A stretch of DNA of 64,000 nucleotides from Limnohabitans sp. JirII-31 (GCF_002778315.1 NZ_NESA01000012.1:1-64000), one strand, 5' to 3'; positions 18,274 to 25,548 are shown, counted from the stretch's first letter. Made by a program: numbers and translations. Notes: generated from the sequence alone by a model not told the origin.

Positions 18274-18954
18274 TTACTTTTTCTCCACCGGATTTGCCGT
18301 CAACAAGTGCGCGGGATAGGCACGCATAAACTCCCGCGCTTTCTCTGGACGGGTGGTGAGCCAAGCGCCATACGCACCCTCGCCCAAGATAACGGGCATG
18401 CGTTTTTCGTTGCCGTTTTGTTGGTAACGGTGCAATAAGGCATGGCTGTTGGCGTTGACGGTCAAGAGGGTGAAGCTGATGATCTCGGTGCCGTCTTTGG
18501 CCCAGCGCTCCCACAAACCTGCCACGCCCATGGGCTTGCCGTCCACACGGGCGATGCGCGTTGGCACGGGTTTGCCGCTGCGCCAGTCGTCTTCAAAAAA
18601 CGCCATCATCGGCACGATGCAGCGCTGACCGGCCAGCCAAGTGTCGCGAAAGTTGTTGGAGGTGCTCACCGTCTCGGCTCGCGCGTTGACCAGTTTGGTG
18701 GAGCGCAGTTTGGCGTCAGAGGCGGACTTGACCCAAGGCGGCACCAAACCAAATTGACCCTGCCCCAATTCAAGCTGTAACGACGCAGGCGCGTCCACAT
18801 CCACTGGGGTATCCCCGGGCACGGGCGCGTTGCGAACGAAGACACCCGGTTTGCGCGGCCACAGCTCACGCAACACGGCGGCTTCGGGGGCCGACACACC
18901 AAAGGCGTCGGGGTACAGGGTGGCGGTTTGCACGCTCTCGTAATGGGCAGTCAT
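18274..18954 (-). CDS. SRAP-family (YedK/HMCES-like) protein lacking catalytic Cys2
   Basis: A 226-residue SOS-response-associated peptidase-family protein. Active SRAP proteins crosslink to abasic sites in single-stranded DNA through Cys2, exposed after Met removal. Here the family body is preserved: LVNARAETV (residues 88-96), a RCIVP...FFEDDW block with the conserved Glu at 121, and KRMPVILGEG around 184-193. But the N-terminus reads Met-Thr-Ala-His-Tyr-Glu, where relatives of this subgroup read Met-Cys-Ala-His-Tyr-Glu. The codon is ACT, and an in-frame TAG lies four codons upstream of the ATG, so no alternative upstream start restores the Cys. It may be inactive, non-covalent or use Thr. 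Converges on glnS. Confidence 0.85.
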   Translation of the reverse strand: MTAHYESVQTATLYPDAFGVSAPEAAVLRELWPRKPGVFVRNAPVPGDTPVDVDAPASLQLELGQGQFGLVPPWVKSASDAKLRSTKLVNARAETVSTSNNFRDTWLAGQRCIVPMMAFFEDDWRSGKPVPTRIARVDGKPMGVAGLWERWAKDGTEIISFTLLTVNANSHALLHRYQQNGNEKRMPVILGEGAYGAWLTTRPEKAREFMRAYPAHLLTANPVEKK

Positions 18955-19002
18955 GCGGCCATGCTAGCAGTGCCTCGTTGCTCGCCTGCTACGCTTGGGG
19001 CC

Positions 19003-19551
19003 ATGCTCATTCGCTTCAACAAACCTTATGGCGTGCTCAGCCAATTCACGCCGGAGGGACGCTGGCGTGGCCTGAAAGAATTCATCGATCTGCCAGGCGT
19101 GTATGTGGCCGGGCGCTTGGACGCTGACAGCGAAGGCTTGTTGCTGCTCACCGACGATGGCCGCCAGCAGGCCCAGATTGCCGATCCACGCTTCAAGATG
19201 GAGAAAACCTATCTGGTGCAGGTGGAGGGTGTGCCCAGCGAGGCAGCGCTACAGACGCTGCGCCTGGGCGTGTTGTTGAACGATGGCCTCACACGCCCAG
19301 CGCGTGCACGCGTGGCCGAACCACCCACCGCGCTGTGGGAGCGCACGCCCCCCATCCGTGTGCGCATGAACAAGCCCACGTCGTGGCTGGAGTTGGTGAT
19401 TCGCGAGGGCCGCAACCGCCAAGTGCGACGCATGACAGCCGCCGTGGGCTTGCCCACCCTGCGCCTAATCCGTACCGCGATAGGCCCCTACAGTCTGAAC
19501 GAATTGGCCAGTGGCGCTTGGCAACAAGAAATATACCCAAATAAGGTATGA
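19003..19551 (+). CDS. rluE: 23S rRNA pseudouridine synthase, RluE-like
   Basis: A 182-residue RsuA-family pseudouridine synthase without an S4 domain, starting MLIRFNKPYGVLSQFT. Catalytic motif GRLDADSEGLLLLTDDG (~39-55) contains the essential Asp; GRNRQVRRM (~140) is the second family motif. RluE modifies U2457 of E. coli 23S rRNA. The start at 19003 matches the short RluE form; an upstream ATG at 18928 overlaps the SRAP gene. Its stop codon overlaps the first possible ATG of the following MNT gene. Confidence 0.88.
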   Translation: MLIRFNKPYGVLSQFTPEGRWRGLKEFIDLPGVYVAGRLDADSEGLLLLTDDGRQQAQIADPRFKMEKTYLVQVEGVPSEAALQTLRLGVLLNDGLTRPARARVAEPPTALWERTPPIRVRMNKPTSWLELVIREGRNRQVRRMTAAVGLPTLRLIRTAIGPYSLNELASGAWQQEIYPNKV

Positions 19552-19571
19552 TAAAACCCATTATGGGTATA
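19532..19571 (+). promoter_or_regulatory. Promoter and operator of the MNT-HEPN module
   Basis: TATACCCA (19532-19539) and TGGGTATA (19564-19571) form a perfect 8-bp inverted repeat, and ACCCAT-T-ATGGGT (19556-19568) is a nested 13-base palindrome, giving three related half-sites. Between them is TATGAT (19547-19552), a good -10 hexamer. This is what an autoregulated operon controlled by the encoded winged-helix protein would look like. If transcription starts about 7 bases after the -10, the mRNA begins close to the ATG at 19563. Confidence 0.55.
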
Positions 19572-20177
19572 AAAACCAATGACAGCCTCGCCAACGCATT
19601 GTTTCCAAAGGTGCGCCAGCGGGTGCTGTCTGTTTTGTTTAGCACACCAGACCGAAGCTTTTATGCCAACGAGGTGATTTCCCTCGCGCAGTCAGGCACA
19701 GGTGCGGTTCAGCGCGAGTTGGCCAATTTAGCGCAAGCAGGGTTGATTACCGTCACCAAGCTTGGTAACCAAAAACACTTTCAAGCCAACGCCCAGTCCC
19801 CTCTCTATGCCGAGCTACGAAGCTTGGTCCTCAAAACAGTCGGCCTGGCCGATGTGCTGCGCAACGCATTGGCCCCCATGGCCGCAGGCATTCGCTCGGC
19901 GTTTGTCTACGGCTCAATGGCCAGCCAGCAAGACACCGCAAAGAGTGATGTGGACGTTTTGCTAGTCAGCCAAACCCTGAGCTACGCCGATGTGTTTGCT
20001 GCGCTTGAAAGTGCGAGTCAACAACTTAAGCGCAACATCAACCCAACGCTATACACGCCTGACGAATTTGCCCAACGCCTCGACCAAGATCAGGCCTTCA
20101 TCACGCGCGTGATGAATCAGCCCAAGATTTGGTTGATCGGTCAGTTGGAGCAAAAAAATGGACAACAGCGCACTTAA
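19548..20177 (+). CDS. Winged-helix + MNT nucleotidyltransferase antitoxin
   Basis: A 209-residue protein. Residues ~15-80 form a winged helix-turn-helix (RVLSVLFSTPDRSFYANEVI..GTGAVQRELANLAQAGLI). Residues ~115-170 form a minimal nucleotidyltransferase: FVYGSMASQQDTAKSDVDVLLV has the GS...DxD catalytic pattern. Such MNT proteins pair with HEPN proteins as toxin-antitoxin modules, the MNT partner inactivating HEPN RNases by nucleotidylation in studied cases. The HEPN gene overlaps its end by 20 bases. Two starts compete: ATG 19548, overlapping rluE, and ATG 19563 (MGIKTND), which sits inside the operator palindrome and suits a near-leaderless mRNA. Confidence 0.85.
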   Translation: MIKPIMGIKTNDSLANALFPKVRQRVLSVLFSTPDRSFYANEVISLAQSGTGAVQRELANLAQAGLITVTKLGNQKHFQANAQSPLYAELRSLVLKTVGLADVLRNALAPMAAGIRSAFVYGSMASQQDTAKSDVDVLLVSQTLSYADVFAALESASQQLKRNINPTLYTPDEFAQRLDQDQAFITRVMNQPKIWLIGQLEQKNGQQRT

Positions 20178-20772
20178 AAATCTCAGTGGTCCCGGCAAAT
20201 CACTCAAGGCCGAGCCACCCGACAACGCTGAGCTGGCAGGACTGATGCGAACAGGCAGCATGCGCTTGCGCGACGCGCAGTCACCAACGCTTGCACTAGA
20301 AAGCCAATTCGATTTGGCCTACAACGCCGCACACGCACTGTGCTTGGCAGCGCTAAGACACAAGGGCTATCGGCCCAGCAACCGATTCATCGTATTTCAA
20401 GTTTTGCCGCATACGTTGGGACTTGGCCCGGAAGTTTGGCGTGTGCTGGACAAGTGTCACAACACACGCAATCTTGGTGAATACGAAGGCATGCTGGACG
20501 TGAACGCACGGTTGGTGTCCGACCTTATTTCCGCCACACAGCGTGTCCTTGATGCCTTGAACGCACAGCCCTTAAGTGATGTGAATTACCATGGTCCCGT
20601 CTCAGTCCGAGATGATCTTCCAGGAGGGCTTATGGCCAAAGGCGAACAACACAGCAACAAAATGACGAAGAAGCCTAAAAAGGACAACTCGCCCCCCAAG
20701 ACCTCCACCTCGGACCGTCCCAACCCGCCCACCACCTACGTGGCACCTCGCGGCAAGATCAAGAACAAGTGA
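20158..20772 (+). CDS. HEPN-domain toxin with in-frame C-terminal fusion to a small protein
   Basis: ATG at 20158 has a Shine-Dalgarno (GGAG, 20147-20150) and overlaps the MNT gene. Residues ~35-135 look like an all-helical HEPN domain of the SAV_6107-like type: FDLAYNAAHALCLAALRHKGYRP and, around residues 100-110, CHNTRNLGEYEG, whose RNxxEYE stands where HEPN RNases carry their R-x4-6-H active site. Predicted RNase toxin partner of the MNT protein. After about residue 150 the reading frame has no stop and continues in frame through the complete small gene at 20632-20772, adding a basic Lys/Pro-rich 46-residue tail. HEPN assignment is by motif and partnership. Confidence 0.75.
   Translation: MDNSALKNLSGPGKSLKAEPPDNAELAGLMRTGSMRLRDAQSPTLALESQFDLAYNAAHALCLAALRHKGYRPSNRFIVFQVLPHTLGLGPEVWRVLDKCHNTRNLGEYEGMLDVNARLVSDLISATQRVLDALNAQPLSDVNYHGPVSVRDDLPGGLMAKGEQHSNKMTKKPKKDNSPPKTSTSDRPNPPTTYVAPRGKIKNK
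20632..20772 (+). CDS. Small basic protein with its own RBS, nested in frame at the 3' end of the HEPN gene
   Basis: A 46-residue protein beginning MAKGEQHSNKMTKKPKKDNS, rich in Lys and Pro and ending PRGKIKNK. It has a strong, well spaced Shine-Dalgarno (AGGAGG at 20622-20627, 4 bases before the ATG at 20632). From memory, small proteins starting MAKG(Q/N)..SN.E.KKPKK occur as separate genes in many proteobacteria, of unknown function. The likeliest reading is an old independent gene whose upstream sequence was replaced by the MNT-HEPN cassette without an intervening stop. Confidence 0.65.
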   Translation: MAKGEQHSNKMTKKPKKDNSPPKTSTSDRPNPPTTYVAPRGKIKNK

Positions 20773-21056
20773 TGCACCCCGCAGCCCCGTCCATCGCCAG
20801 CTTGCGTCAAGCGCTGTCTGAGGTGCGTGGCGGCGCGCTGAGCGTGTCGGCGTTCAGCAGCGCGGCACGCTCCCAAGAGGTGTTGCTGCAAGCCCTGCCC
20901 GCACGCTACAGCGAGGTGTGGTTGGGGCTGTTGGACCGCTTGGAGTCGAGCGCCTTGTTCAGCGAAGAAAGCTGTTCTTTCAGCCAAACCGAATTGCTCG
21001 ACAGCTTGGGCCTGTGGCTGGACAAAGCCGAGCAACAACTCCATAACCATGTCTGA
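20772..21056 (+). CDS. Conserved-looking hypothetical protein, 94 aa
   Basis: ATG at 20772 shares bases with the stop of the preceding frame (TGATG), and the stop at 21056 overlaps the ferredoxin start by 8 bases, so it is tightly packed and likely translated. The protein (MHPAAPSIASLRQALSEVRGGALSV...) is predicted mostly helical and acidic, with no motif I recognise. Its position directly before a 2Fe-2S ferredoxin suggests a linked role, but nothing in the sequence proves it. Confidence 0.6.
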   Translation: MHPAAPSIASLRQALSEVRGGALSVSAFSSAARSQEVLLQALPARYSEVWLGLLDRLESSALFSEESCSFSQTELLDSLGLWLDKAEQQLHNHV

Positions 21057-21348
21057 TTCTTTTGAAATTTTCACCGTCAAAGTGATGCCCGCTGATTTGC
21101 AGTACGACGTCGAAGGCGACCTGAGCTTGCTGGAAGCGGCTGACATGTCGCGTGTGCAGCTGCCCAGCTCTTGCCGCAATGGCACCTGCCGCACCTGCCT
21201 GTGTCGCTTGGTCAGCGGAGAAGTGACGTACAGCATTGAGTGGCCAGGCCTGAGCGCCGAAGAAAAGGCCGAGGGCTATGTGCTGCCCTGTGTGGCCCAC
21301 CCCACCACGCATGTGGTGCTTGAACAACCCGACGCCAGTGCCTGCTGA
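21049..21348 (+). CDS. 2Fe-2S plant-type ferredoxin
   Basis: A 99-residue ferredoxin with the binding pattern SSCRNGTCRTCLC (Cys at ~42, 47, 50) and a fourth Cys at ~81 (VLPCVAHP), i.e. C-x4-C-x2-C...C. It carries single electrons, usually to an oxygenase or similar acceptor. It overlaps the 94-aa gene before and the RluA-type synthase after, suggesting an operon with no obvious reductase partner. Confidence 0.9.
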   Translation: MSDSFEIFTVKVMPADLQYDVEGDLSLLEAADMSRVQLPSSCRNGTCRTCLCRLVSGEVTYSIEWPGLSAEEKAEGYVLPCVAHPTTHVVLEQPDASAC

Positions 21349-22027
21349 GCCCCTGCCTGTGATCACCCCGATCTACGAAGACGAACACCTGTTGGTGCTG
21401 GACAAACCCAGCGGCCTGTTGTCGGTGCCAGGACGCGGGCCCGACAAACAAGACTGTTTGTCCAAACGCGTGCAAGACCGCTATCCCGATGCTTTGGTGG
21501 TGCACCGCTTGGATCAAGACACCTCCGGCTTGTTGATCATGGCGCGTGGCATTGAGGCGCAACGCCGCATCAGCCGTGCGTTTGAAACACGCCAAGTGCA
21601 CAAGCGTTATGTGGCGTTGGTGGCGGGCAACCCGTTGCTCACCGCCTCAGCACCCAACGACGAAGGCTGGTACACGGTGGAAGGCCCGATTTTGTTGGAC
21701 TGGGAGCGTCGCCCCATCCACATCATCCACCCCGACGGCAAACCCAGCCGCAGCCTGTGGCGCAGCCTGCATGTGGGCGATACAGCCAGCCTGATTGAGC
21801 TGGAACCCTTCACGGGGCGCACCCACCAACTGCGGGTGCACATGCAAAGCCTGGGTCACCCGATGCTGGGCGACTCGTTGTACGCGCCACCAGAGGTGCT
21901 GGCCATGAGCCCGCGCCTGATGTTGCACGCCAAGAGCCTGGCGCTGGCCCATCCGTTCACCCAAGAACCTCTGGCGTTTGAGCTGCCGATGGCCTGGGCT
22001 GCGTCAGCGCCGTATCAGATGGCGTAA
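21338..22027 (+). CDS. rluA: RluA-family pseudouridine synthase
   Basis: About 229 residues, with catalytic motif HRLDQDTSGLLIMARG and the C-terminal FTGRTHQLRVHMQSLGHPMLGD region typical of RluA-family enzymes. RluA modifies U746 of 23S rRNA and U32 of tRNAs in E. coli; the short form without an S4 domain fits. No ATG lies near the conserved start; GTG at 21338 (VPAEPLPVITPIYEDE), overlapping the ferredoxin by 11 bases, was chosen, and GTG at 21359 is an alternative. Confidence 0.85.
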   Translation: MPAEPLPVITPIYEDEHLLVLDKPSGLLSVPGRGPDKQDCLSKRVQDRYPDALVVHRLDQDTSGLLIMARGIEAQRRISRAFETRQVHKRYVALVAGNPLLTASAPNDEGWYTVEGPILLDWERRPIHIIHPDGKPSRSLWRSLHVGDTASLIELEPFTGRTHQLRVHMQSLGHPMLGDSLYAPPEVLAMSPRLMLHAKSLALAHPFTQEPLAFELPMAWAASAPYQMA

Positions 22028-22089
22028 GAGATCTGTAGCCGAGCGGGTGCACACTGGATTGGTTTTAATTTCATCCACAGGAGACAAGC

Positions 22090-23271
22090 ATGCGTGAAGT
22101 CGTCGTCGTCAGCGGTGTTCGCACCGCCATTGGTACTTATGGTGGCAGTCTGAAAGACATTCCGCCCACCGAATTGGCCGCACAAGTCGTGCGCGAGTCC
22201 TTGGCCCGTGCGGGCGTGGACGGCAAAGACGTGGGCCACGTGGTGTTTGGCCATGTGGTCAACACCGAACCCAAAGACATGTATTTGTCACGTGTGGCCG
22301 CCATCAACGGCGGTTGCGGCCAAGCCACTCCCGCCTTCAACGTGAACCGTCTGTGCGGCTCGGGCTTGCAAGCCATTGTGTCGGCCAGCCAGGCCATCAT
22401 GCTGGGCGACTGCGACATCGCCATTGGCGGTGGTGCCGAGAACATGAGCCGTGGTCCCTACGCATCGCTCAGCGCACGCTGGGGCGCTCGCATGGGCGAC
22501 ACCAAGATGGTCGACATGGTGGTGGGTGCGCTGCACGACCCTTTCCACACCATCCACATGGGCGTGACGGCCGAGAACATTGCGGCGCAATTTGGCATCA
22601 CCCGCGACATGCAAGATGCCTTGGCCGTGGAAAGCCACAACCGCGCACAACGTGCCACCGAAGCGGGTTACTTCAAAGACCAGATCCTGCCAGTGATTCT
22701 GAAGAGCAAAAAAGGCGATGTGGCCTACGCCACCGACGAGCACTTCCGCCCCAACTGCAAGCCCGAAGACATGGCCAAGTTGAAGCCCGTGTTCGTCAAA
22801 GAAAACGGCACCGTGACCGCAGGCAACGCCTCGGGCATCAACGACGCCGCCGCCGCTGTGGTGCTGATGGAAGCCAAGACAGCACAAGCCCGTGGTGCCA
22901 AGCCGCTGGGTCGTCTGGTGGCTTACGCGCACACCGGCTTGGAGCCCAAGATCATGGGCATGGGCCCGGTGTCGGCTTCCCGCTTGGCATTGCAAAAAGC
23001 GGGCTTGACGGTCCACGACATGGATGTGATTGAAGCCAACGAAGCCTTTGCCGCCCAAGCCTGCGCCGTGAGCAAAGAACTCGGCTTTGACCCGGCCAAG
23101 GTCAACCCCAACGGCTCGGGCATTTCGCTGGGTCACCCCATCGGTGCCACGGGGGCCTTGATCACCGTGAAGGCCTTGTATGAGTTGCAACGTATCCAAG
23201 GCAAATATGCCCTGGTGACCATGTGCATTGGCGGCGGCCAAGGCATTGCCGCCATCTTCGAGCGCATGTAA
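22090..23271 (+). CDS. bktB: Beta-ketothiolase (acetyl-CoA acyltransferase), BktB-like
   Basis: A 393-residue thiolase very close to Cupriavidus BktB in remembered sequence: MREVVVVSGVRTAIGTYGGSLKD at the start, active-site Cys in NRLCGSGLQAI (~89), HPIGATGA His (~348) and CIGGGQG Cys (~379). It condenses or cleaves acetyl-CoA and acyl-CoA thioesters. In related bacteria it supplies 3-ketoacyl-CoA for polyhydroxyalkanoates or works in beta-oxidation. Preceded by a good RBS (CAGGAGAC). No phaB/phaC gene is adjacent. Confidence 0.92.
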   Translation: MREVVVVSGVRTAIGTYGGSLKDIPPTELAAQVVRESLARAGVDGKDVGHVVFGHVVNTEPKDMYLSRVAAINGGCGQATPAFNVNRLCGSGLQAIVSASQAIMLGDCDIAIGGGAENMSRGPYASLSARWGARMGDTKMVDMVVGALHDPFHTIHMGVTAENIAAQFGITRDMQDALAVESHNRAQRATEAGYFKDQILPVILKSKKGDVAYATDEHFRPNCKPEDMAKLKPVFVKENGTVTAGNASGINDAAAAVVLMEAKTAQARGAKPLGRLVAYAHTGLEPKIMGMGPVSASRLALQKAGLTVHDMDVIEANEAFAAQACAVSKELGFDPAKVNPNGSGISLGHPIGATGALITVKALYELQRIQGKYALVTMCIGGGQGIAAIFERM

Positions 23272-23276
23272 CCACC

Positions 23277-24620
23277 ATGTCCGGCCCCGCCGACGCTGCC
23301 CCCACAGACGCAACACACCAGTTTGCGTTGTTGGGTCAACGTCGGTTTGGGCCTTTTTTCTGGACCCTGTTTTGCGGGGCCGCGAACGACAACCTGTTCA
23401 AGTTCGCCTTCACCGTGTTGGTCACCTACCAACTCAGCATCGACTGGCTGCCGCCCAGCTTGGCGGGCCTGGTGATTGGGGCCGTGTTCATCCTGCCGTT
23501 TTTGCTGTTCTCGGCCACCAGCGGCCAATTGGCCGACAAATACGATCCCATTGCCTTGATGCGCTGGGTCAAGAACTTTGAAATCGCCGTCATGGCGCTG
23601 GCCGCCTGGGGCTTTGCCAGCCATCAAGTCGCCACCTTGCTGGGCTGTATTTTTTTGATGGGTGTGCACTCCACCTTGTTTGGTCCGGTCAAATTTGCCT
23701 ACCTGCCGCGCGTGTTGAATGCACAAGAACTCACGGGCGGCAACGGCATGGTGGAGATGGGCACGTTTGTCGCTATTTTTTTGGGCAATGTGGCAGGCGG
23801 CTTGTTGGTCGCGTTACCTGACATTGGGCCCACGTGCGTGTCGCTGGCCTGCTTGGCACTGGCTGCACTGGGGCGTTTTGCCAGTGCGTTGATTCCGCCG
23901 GGGCGCGCCTTGGCACCGCTGCTGCGCATCAACTGGAACCCATTCACCGAGACATGGCGCAACCTGCGTTTGGCACGCAGCAACCCCAGTGTGTTTCACA
24001 CCCTGCTGGGCATCAGCTGGATGTGGTTTTTTGGTGCCACCTTTTTGAGCCAATTCCCCAGTTTTGCCAAAGAGGTGTTACACGGCGACGCCCATGTGGC
24101 CTCGCTGCTGCTGGTGTTGTTCTCGGTCGGTGTTGGCACAGGGGCTTTGTTGTGCGAGCGGCTGAGCCGACGTGACGTTGAAATAGGTTTGGTGCCGCTG
24201 GGTGCCATCGGCATGAGTGTGTTTTGCATCGACTTGTTCTTTGCGGTGCGGCATCTGCCTGCGGCTTTGCCCATGGATATCTCGGCCTTTGTGGGCCACG
24301 CAGCGCATTGGCGGGTGATGGCCGACTTGGCTCTGCTGAGCCTGTTCACGGGCCTGTACAGCGTGCCCATGTATGCCTGGGTGCAGTTGACCAGCCACCA
24401 AGACCACTGTGCACGGTTGATTGCGGCAACCAACATCCTCAACGCCTTGTTCATGGTTGCCAGTGCCTTGATCGCCGGGGCCCTGCTCAGCGCAGGGCTG
24501 ACCATTCCTGAGGTGATGCTGTGCACCGGCGTGGCCAATGCCGTGGTGACAAGTGCCATTTTTTGGGTGGAGCCCAGCTACCCACGTCGCTTTGTGGCGT
24601 GGCTACGCACTTGGTTGTAA
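23277..24620 (+). CDS. MFS permease, lysophospholipid transporter (LplT)-like
   Basis: A 447-residue, roughly 12-helix membrane protein beginning MSGPADAA, with GQRRFGPFFWTLFCGAANDNLFK near the start and STLFGPVKFAYLPRVLNAQELTGGNGMVEMGTF, which resemble the LplT domain of lysophospholipid flippase/acyltransferase systems. An acyltransferase (Aas/PlsC) partner is not next to it. It starts 5 bases after bktB, so the two may share a transcript. General MFS transport is certain; the substrate is inferred. Confidence 0.75.
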   Translation: MSGPADAAPTDATHQFALLGQRRFGPFFWTLFCGAANDNLFKFAFTVLVTYQLSIDWLPPSLAGLVIGAVFILPFLLFSATSGQLADKYDPIALMRWVKNFEIAVMALAAWGFASHQVATLLGCIFLMGVHSTLFGPVKFAYLPRVLNAQELTGGNGMVEMGTFVAIFLGNVAGGLLVALPDIGPTCVSLACLALAALGRFASALIPPGRALAPLLRINWNPFTETWRNLRLARSNPSVFHTLLGISWMWFFGATFLSQFPSFAKEVLHGDAHVASLLLVLFSVGVGTGALLCERLSRRDVEIGLVPLGAIGMSVFCIDLFFAVRHLPAALPMDISAFVGHAAHWRVMADLALLSLFTGLYSVPMYAWVQLTSHQDHCARLIAATNILNALFMVASALIAGALLSAGLTIPEVMLCTGVANAVVTSAIFWVEPSYPRRFVAWLRTWL

Positions 24621-24668
24621 ACAAACGGCATTCTGCGTGGAAGGTGCCCAGCGCCACCCGTCTCTCGC

Positions 24669-24682
24669 TTGACTTAGCGCAA
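24669..24682 (+). promoter_or_regulatory. FNR/ANR-like site upstream of the hemerythrin gene
   Basis: TTGAC-TTAG-CGCAA matches the FNR-type pattern TTGAY-N4-RTCAA in 8 of 10 informative positions and lies about 60 bases before the hemerythrin start. Oxygen control of a hemerythrin would make sense, but one degenerate match is weak evidence. Confidence 0.25.
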
Positions 24683-24740
24683 CTCAAAGACGTGGTTTTC
24701 AATTTATGCTCTCGGCATTCAAGATTTGGAGAGCAATGCC

Positions 24741-25250
24741 ATGACCACCGAGACCCTCGACTTCACCGCTGCACGTGCACCCACCCTGGCGTGGAGCGAT
24801 GCCTTGGGCCTTGAACTCGACTTCATGGACGACACCCACCGCGAGTTTGTGGACCTGCTGGGTGCGACTGAGATGGCCCAAGACGATGAACTGTTGGATC
24901 GCTTCGTGGACTTGATCGCGCACACCGAAGAACACTTTGGCAGCGAAGACCGCTGGATGGCGGACACCCACTTCTCATCGAGCAATTGCCACAGCATGCA
25001 GCACAACGTGATCTTGCAAGTGATGCGCGAAGGCCTCAAGCGTGGCAAAGAACAAGGCGACTTGGCGTTGGTGCGTCAAATGGCGCATGAGCTGGGTCTG
25101 TGGTTCCCGCAGCACGCCCAAACGATGGATGCGGCCTTGGCACTGCACCTGCGCGGTGTGGGCTATGACGAAGCCACGGGGGTGGTATCCAAGCCTGAGG
25201 GCCTGCCTCAGGGCGAAATCCATGGGTGTGGTGGGAGCAGCTGCTCTTAG
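24741..25250 (+). CDS. Hemerythrin-domain protein
   Basis: A 169-residue single-domain hemerythrin with the diiron ligand set in order: DDTHREFVDLL (first His), HTEEHFGSED (His-x3-Glu.. His pattern around residues 58-65), HSMQHNVILQ, and FPQHAQTMDAAL (His-x4-Asp) near 125. Bacteriohemerythrins bind oxygen and serve oxygen delivery or sensing. The C-terminal ~35 residues beyond the fold end in GEIHGCGGSSCS, a Cys/Gly tail. ATG 24741 is preceded by GGAG; an upstream in-frame TTG at 24726 is less likely. Confidence 0.88.
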   Translation: MTTETLDFTAARAPTLAWSDALGLELDFMDDTHREFVDLLGATEMAQDDELLDRFVDLIAHTEEHFGSEDRWMADTHFSSSNCHSMQHNVILQVMREGLKRGKEQGDLALVRQMAHELGLWFPQHAQTMDAALALHLRGVGYDEATGVVSKPEGLPQGEIHGCGGSSCS

Positions 25251-25285
25251 TTCGCACGGACCAGGTCTTGCTTCGTACGGACCAG
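25251..25285. repeat. 14-bp direct repeat at the edge of the stem-loop element
   Basis: TTCGCACGGACCAG (25251-25264) and TTCGTACGGACCAG (25272-25285) differ by one base and are 21 bases apart. The second copy contains the beginning of the outer stem of the first composite element, so the repeat looks like a duplicated stem end. Confidence 0.7.
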
Positions 25286-25386
25286 AAGGCGTGGGTACCT
25301 TGTGCCGCTCATGTCCCCCGAGTCTTGCATGCTGCAAGACTCTCCTCCTTCACTTCGCTTCACAAGACACCCACGCCGTCTGGTCC
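25279..25386 (+). repeat. Composite stem-loop element, copy 1
   Basis: A 108-base unit. The outer 26-bp stem is 25279-25304 paired with 25361-25386 (23 of 26 complementary). Inside are a conserved strand CCGCTCATGTCCCCC (25305-25319), a perfect 10-bp hairpin with TGC loop (GAGTCTTGCA/TGCAAGACTC, 25320-25342) and a second conserved strand TCCTCCTTCACTTCGCTT (25343-25360). It lies 28 bases beyond the hemerythrin stop, between convergent genes. No coding capacity and no U-tract. Family unknown to me. Confidence 0.8.
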
Positions 25387-25427
25387 TGAGGGTTTGGCGT
25401 GCCTGTGCCTGCGACTTGGGCGCCCGA

Positions 25428-25525
25428 GGAGGTGTTTGGGTGTCTGTTGCAGCGAAGTCAAGGAGGAGATTCAGGCGTAGCCTGAATCGGGGGACATGAG
25501 CGGCAACAGACACCCAAACACCTCC
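25428..25525 (-). repeat. Composite stem-loop element, copy 2 (inverted)
   Basis: A 98-base unit in the opposite orientation to copy 1. The outer stem is a perfect 23 bp (25428-25450 with 25503-25525). Read on the minus strand it contains the identical core CCGCTCATGTCCCCC, a 9-bp hairpin GATTCAGGC-TAC-GCCTGAATC (25468-25488), then TCCTCCTTGACTTCGCT, one base different from copy 1. The outer and inner stems differ in sequence from copy 1 but keep full pairing. Ends 23 bases before the stop of the convergent methionine synthase gene. Confidence 0.82.
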
Positions 25526-25548
25526 CCCAACATCGCCAAAGAAAAATC

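Noticed and set aside
25320..25342. Intrinsic terminator after the hemerythrin gene
   Set aside because: The hairpin is strong but has no T-run on either strand and is part of the larger composite element.
25279..25525. Integron attC site
   Set aside because: The outer ends lack the RYYYAAC/GTTRRRY core sites and the bulged extrahelical bases, and no integrase or cassette gene is near.
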